Shown here: piece after piece, positions 13,338 through 14,693 of the stretch
Position numbering within the stretch: the stretch's first letter is position 1
Layout of the letters: every line of letters begins with the position of its first letter
NCBI GenBank assembly: GCA_900546685.1
Contig: UREB01000022.1
Location: forward strand, 1-14,693
Direction of reading: 5' to 3'
Length of the DNA stretch: 14,693 nt
Source: an uncultured Eubacteriales bacterium
GTDB taxonomy: Bacteria > Bacillota > Clostridia > Christensenellales > QAND01
The notes under the pieces: model-generated
Database searches by the model: none
The model's input: the letters and a program-made list of their open reading frames with translations, nothing else
Told to the model about the DNA's origin: nothing
Position numbers and translations under genes: made by a program

Positions 13338-14673
13338 TTATTCCTCTGAATCTTCCTCCGGTGTTTGCGTAGGCTCCTGCTCTACCGTCTTTGTAGGGCT
13401 GGGGGTTATGGACGATTGCAAAACATGCGGCCTGCTCGCAGCATAGGTGCTGGTGTTGGCCTTTACACGCTTGATTTCCTTCCCATCCTTATCATAATAC
13501 ACCTTCCAGGCCTCCGCAACAATTCGGTTACGGCCTTTGCGCACCAGATCCGGATCCGTTACCACAACAGGCGTAGGATCAAACGGCGTAATCTCCACAT
13601 CCACACTTTCCAGTTTGATGGTCATCCCGTCCGCCAACGGCGTACCATATACCTCCGCTGTTACTGTTTTCTTTTCCTCGTCGACATACAGCAGCAAAAA
13701 CATCGGCCAATCCGTCGTGTTTTTAAACTTCAAATCCGAACCGCCCGTGGTAATCATTGCGTCCAACGCGTGCTTTACATAGCTGGCGGGGATGCTGTGA
13801 GGCCTACGCGAAACAATCTCTACATCCGCTTTCAGCAACGCATTGTACAGCGTTGTTGATACCTGGCAAATGCCGCCGCCCGCCTGGTCGGTATACACGC
13901 CATTTTCGATGCCCTTTGCTTTCTGCCATCCATTTTCCACCGTACGGGGGCCCGCTGTATCGTTCACCGAATACGTTTCCCCTGGCTTGATGGTGCTTCC
14001 GGACAGCAGCCCGCACATCTTTTTAATATTAAACACACGTGAATCCGAAGACGAGTTGGCAAACGATGTAGTCGCTGAGGAAATCTTTACAGTGTTGGCT
14101 TTGATCTGATCCATCGTATAGGTGGGTTGCAGGATCTCTCCTGGCACCTCGATGGTGCCCGTAAAGTTTTCAGAACGCACAGCCTCTGCTACCAGCTTTA
14201 CGAATTCTTCCTCGTTTACCGTAATGCCCGGCTGCCCCTCCACAAACTCAAACGACCCGCTAATGGCCGTATTTATCTCTACATGCGGCTCAATCGGGGC
14301 AAAGTTAATCTGAGGGATCGCGCTTCGAATGGTATCTTCCAGCGTTGCATCATCGTAAGATACCTCAAGATTAAACGCTGTTGGCTCCGTATTGCCCGCC
14401 GCTTCTCTGCGATCATGGATGCTGCCCGTACGCGTCAACAGCATCGCCTGGCGGATGGTTTCATCCACATTGGGTTTCACGCCAAACAAGCTTGCTTTTA
14501 CTTTTTCTTCCCGGCCAGCAAACGTCAGCGTGATGAGAAATTCACCTTCCTGGTCCTGGGCCTCTTGGCTCAGTGCCAGCTTTGCTTGTTCCGGCGTTAA
14601 ATTGGTCACGCTGATGCCATTGATGGTGATATTGCCCGTAATGGTACCGCCATCAAAAATCACTTCAAATTCC
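13338..14673 (-). CDS. VanW-family protein with YoaR-like domain (N-terminus missing)
   Basis: The frame runs open into the right contig edge, so the true start, and any membrane anchor or signal, is lost; the GTG at 14663 is not a convincing start. About 445 residues remain. The visible N-terminal part (ITINGISVTNLTPEQAKLAL) and the repeat-like segment to about residue 180 resemble the YoaR-type putative peptidoglycan-binding domain that typically precedes VanW. The VanW domain follows, with RVFNIKKMCGLLSG, KPGETYSVND, the hallmark AGGGICQVSTTLYNALLKAD (about 261-280 from the GTG) and RRPHSIPASYV. A C-terminal G5-like beta stretch (about 345-400) and a Pro/Thr/Glu-rich tail complete it. Such proteins sit at the cell surface. 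Despite the name, linkage to vancomycin resistance is accidental in most genomes and no van genes are here. It is a separate transcript with its own terminator. Confidence 0.9.
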
Positions 14674-14693
14674 AGATCGGAAGAGCGTCGTGT
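14674..14693. other. Illumina TruSeq read-1 adapter remnant (reverse complement)
   Basis: The last 20 bases, beginning AGATCGGAAGAGC, are the reverse complement of the TruSeq read-1 adapter. Like the read-2 adapter at the other end they are library sequence. The VanW-family frame is therefore cut at 14673. Confidence 0.97.

Noticed and set aside
13338..14673. Vancomycin-resistance locus because of VanW
   Set aside because: There are no vanHAX, vanRS or other resistance genes; VanW-domain proteins are widespread surface proteins in Bacillota.
21..14673. Insertion sequences, integrases or tRNA attachment sites
   Set aside because: No transposase, integrase or tRNA gene was seen on either strand, so transfer of the array by a known mobile element is not supported here.

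Overview
The window looks like one complete metagenomic contig from an unidentified member of the Bacillota, probably of clostridial type. The evidence is strong AGGAGG-type ribosome binding sites, sigma-A-like promoters, hairpin-plus-U-run terminators, a VanW/YoaR-type wall protein, an Lrp-aminotransferase gene pair and roughly half G+C. Nothing visible fixes the genus. The first 20 and last 20 bases are Illumina TruSeq adapter, so real sequence spans about 21-14673 and both terminal genes are cut.

Layout, left to right. 21-245 (+) is the C-terminal end of a ComEC/Rec2-like MBL-fold protein. It is followed by a two-way terminator. 274-1926 (-) is a Na/Pi cotransporter with a C-terminal PhoU-like domain and its own probable promoter near 2013-2042. 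From 13209 down to 2091, twelve more genes plus the regulator gene run leftward. In transcription order they are an Lrp/AsnC regulator, a PLP-dependent aminotransferase, nine consecutive paralogous Cof-type (HAD-IIB) phosphatases (called HAD-1 to HAD-9 here), a DUF362 protein with two [4Fe-4S] sites, and the tRNA wobble methyltransferase TrmL. This run has a strong extended -10 promoter at 13249-13277 and a terminator at 2056-2082. Most junctions are overlaps or gaps under 30 nt. The exceptions are 68 nt (HAD-2/HAD-3) and 181 nt (HAD-3/HAD-4), and both hold hairpins. 13338-14673 (-) is a VanW-family wall protein lacking its N-terminus, with its own terminator.

The striking feature is the array of nine HAD phosphatases, about 7.8 kb. 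Every copy is full length (272-282 aa) and keeps all four HAD motifs, while the cap domains differ. Close relatives sit next to each other (HAD-8/9, HAD-6/7, HAD-3/4), and HAD-1 belongs with HAD-3/4 although HAD-2 lies between. This points to serial tandem duplication followed by divergence under selection for activity. A reasonable but untested reading is an amino-acid-responsive (Lrp) operon that makes a battery of phosphatases with different small phosphorylated substrates. Cof-family enzymes are known to act on sugar phosphates, pyridoxal phosphate and riboflavin intermediates, so a link to the PLP enzyme upstream is possible but unproven.
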